Below are positions 3,536-5,133 of a stretch of DNA of 5,133 nucleotides, piece by piece; position 1 is the first letter of the stretch, and each line of letters opens with the position of its first letter. A program made the translations under genes and the position numbers. The stretch is taken from positions 1 to 5,133 of the forward strand of contig JAHBAO020000123.1 of the NCBI GenBank assembly GCA_018500065.2, in the 5' to 3' direction. Below the pieces are notes generated by a model. That model was given only the letters and a program-made list of their open reading frames with translations. It searched no databases and had not been told where the DNA came from. The stretch comes from Octadecabacter sp. GTDB taxonomy: Bacteria > Pseudomonadota > Alphaproteobacteria > Rhodobacterales > Rhodobacteraceae.

Positions 3536-5133
3536 ATGGCACGCGATTATCCCCTCGAACTGTACCGGAACTTTGGTATCATTGCTCACATTGATGCGGG
3601 CAAAACCACCTGTTCCGAGCGTATCCTGTACTACACAGGTAAATCCCACAACATTGGCGAAGTGCACGATGGCGCTGCGACAATGGACTGGATGGAGCAG
3701 GAGCAGGAGCGGGGTATCACCATTACTTCCGCTGCGACGACGACATTCTGGGAGCGTACAGAAAACGGCACAGAAGCTGATTCAGCTAAGCACCGCATGA
3801 ACATCATCGACACACCAGGCCACGTTGACTTCACAATCGAAGTTGAGCGTTCCTTGGCTGTTCTCGATGGCGCGGTTTGTGTTCTGGACGCCAACGCTGG
3901 TGTTGAACCACAGACTGAAACTGTTTGGCGTCAGGCTGACCGCTACAAAGTTCCGCGCATGGTTTTCGTCAACAAGATGGACAAAATCGGCGCTGACTTC
4001 TTCAACTGTGTTCGTCAGATCGAAGACCGTACTGGCGCGCGCGCGCTGCCAGTTGCGTTCCCGATTGGTGCGGAAACAGAGCTCGAAGGTCTTGTTGACC
4101 TCGTAACGATGGAAGAATGGCTGTGGCAGGGCGAAGACCTTGGTGCATCCTGGATCAAAGCGCCTATTCGCGCTGAGCTTGCTGACTTGGCTGCTGAATG
4201 GCGCGAAAAGCTCGTCGAAGCTGCTGTTGAGCAGGACGACGACGCAATGGAAGCTTACCTTGAAGGCAATGAGCCTGACGTCGCATCCTTGCGCAAAATG
4301 ATCCGTAAGGCATGTTTGTCCTTGTCTTTCGTTCCTGTCCTTGGCGGTTCCGCGTTCAAGAACAAAGGCGTTCAGCCACTTCTTAACGCTGTTGTAGACT
4401 ACCTGCCGAGCCCGCTCGACGTGGTTGACTACATGGGCTTTAAGCCGGGTGATGACGACGAAGTTCGTGACATCGCACGTCGTGCTGACGATTCCATGGC
4501 CTTCTCCGGCCTCGCATTCAAAATCATGAACGACCCGTTTGTTGGTACGCTGACATTCACACGTATCTATTCCGGTACGCTGTCAAAGGGTGACAACCTG
4601 CTCAACTCTACGAAGGGTAACAAAGAGCGCGTTGGTCGTATGATGATGATGCACTCCAACGATCGCGAAGAGATCGATGAAGCCTTCGCTGGCGACATCA
4701 TCGCGTTGGGTGGCCTGAAGTCCACGACAACTGGCGACACACTGTGTTCCCCGCAAGAACCGGTTGTTCTCGAAACAATGACGTTCCCTGATCCTGTGAT
4801 CGAGATCGCGATTGAGCCGAAGACAAAAGGCGACCAAGAGAAGATGGGTATCGCGCTCCAGCGTCTCTCCGCCGAGGATCCGTCCTTCCGCGTGGAAACT
4901 GACCTTGAATCCGGTCAGACCATCATGAAGGGCATGGGCGAACTTCACCTCGACATCCTTGTTGATCGCATGAAGCGTGAATTCAAAGTCGAAGCGAACA
5001 TCGGTGCACCACAAGTTGCTTACCGCGAGACCATTGGTCACGAAGTTGAGCACACTTACACGCATAAGAAGCAGTCTGGTGGTTCCGGTCAGTACGGCGA
5101 AGTGAAAATGCTCATTTCTCCGACCGAAGCTGG
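3536..5133 (+). CDS. fusA: Elongation factor G (3' partial, 532 complete codons)
   Basis: EF-G is the cytoplasmic GTPase that drives ribosomal translocation and, with RRF, recycles ribosomes. The frame runs from ATG 3536 (ribosome site GAGGA at 3521-3525) past the window edge; the family has about 700 residues, so roughly three quarters is present. GTPase motifs are intact: P-loop AHIDAGKT (17-24), switch I RGIT (59-62), DTPGH (92-96) with the catalytic His96, NKMD (146-149) and GSA (271-273). Domain G with its G' insert spans about 1-290. Domain II follows at about 315-400 (VGTLTFTRIYSGTL), then domain III (EDPSFRVETD, GMGELHLDIL), and domain IV begins near 490. The P-loop is followed by TCSERIL where many EF-Gs have TTTERIL, so Cys26 is unusual compared with E. 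coli, though I believe it is common in Roseobacter relatives. Third gene of the str operon, 15 nt after rpsG; tuf is often next but is outside the window. Confidence 0.99.
   Translation, partial: MARDYPLELYRNFGIIAHIDAGKTTCSERILYYTGKSHNIGEVHDGAATMDWMEQEQERGITITSAATTTFWERTENGTEADSAKHRMNIIDTPGHVDFTIEVERSLAVLDGAVCVLDANAGVEPQTETVWRQADRYKVPRMVFVNKMDKIGADFFNCVRQIEDRTGARALPVAFPIGAETELEGLVDLVTMEEWLWQGEDLGASWIKAPIRAELADLAAEWREKLVEAAVEQDDDAMEAYLEGNEPDVASLRKMIRKACLSLSFVPVLGGSAFKNKGVQPLLNAVVDYLPSPLDVVDYMGFKPGDDDEVRDIARRADDSMAFSGLAFKIMNDPFVGTLTFTRIYSGTLSKGDNLLNSTKGNKERVGRMMMMHSNDREEIDEAFAGDIIALGGLKSTTTGDTLCSPQEPVVLETMTFPDPVIEIAIEPKTKGDQEKMGIALQRLSAEDPSFRVETDLESGQTIMKGMGELHLDILVDRMKREFKVEANIGAPQVAYRETIGHEVEHTYTHKKQSGGSGQYGEVKMLISPTEA

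Noticed and set aside
4640..4651. Four consecutive ATG codons in fusA
   Set aside because: It encodes a Met run in domain II where relatives have other hydrophobic residues; a four-unit repeat is too short to suggest phase variation.
4583..5065. Reverse-strand open frame of 160 codons inside fusA
   Set aside because: It is antisense to an intact conserved EF-G frame, has no ribosome site or family resemblance, and is a product of the codon bias of fusA.

Overview
The window carries housekeeping transcription and translation genes, all on the + strand. It is very probably chromosomal DNA from an alphaproteobacterium of the Roseobacter clade (Rhodobacteraceae). The RpoC tail and the EF-G N-terminus read like that group, for example the P-loop context GKTTCSERILYYTG, and the base composition is moderately GC-rich. 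The taxonomic call is from memory of these families; no search was run.

Layout. Bases 1-631 are the 3' end of rpoC (RNA polymerase beta'), closed by a clean intrinsic terminator at 656-684. Two accessory genes follow. One encodes an exported 210-residue protein that looks like the VasI/TagO family (796-1428). The other encodes a ten-helix EamA/DMT-type permease (1505-2407). A strong Shine-Dalgarno in front of the permease fits a 13-codon upstream ORF (1467-1508) better than the permease itself, and the ORF stop overlaps the permease start as ATGA. The window ends with the str operon: rpsL (2666-3037), rpsG (3050-3520) and the first three quarters of fusA (3536 to the edge). The gaps between these three genes are only 12 and 15 nt.

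The most interesting stretch is the 258-nt gap before rpsL. It opens with a near-consensus sigma-70-type promoter (TTGACA, 17-nt spacer, TATAGA) followed by a GC-rich discriminator. The predicted transcript would fold into two stem-loops and then a strong intrinsic terminator ending at 2576, about 90 nt before rpsL. This looks either like a roughly 128-nt small RNA gene or like an attenuated leader of the str operon, with the short RNA as its terminated product. Between the terminator and rpsL lie a weak second promoter candidate and two abutting hairpins just upstream of the ribosome binding site. The short rpsL-rpsG gap leaves no room for an E. coli-style S7 repressor site, so control of this operon may have moved to the leader.

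No tRNA, rRNA, insertion sequence, CRISPR array or phage attachment site was seen.
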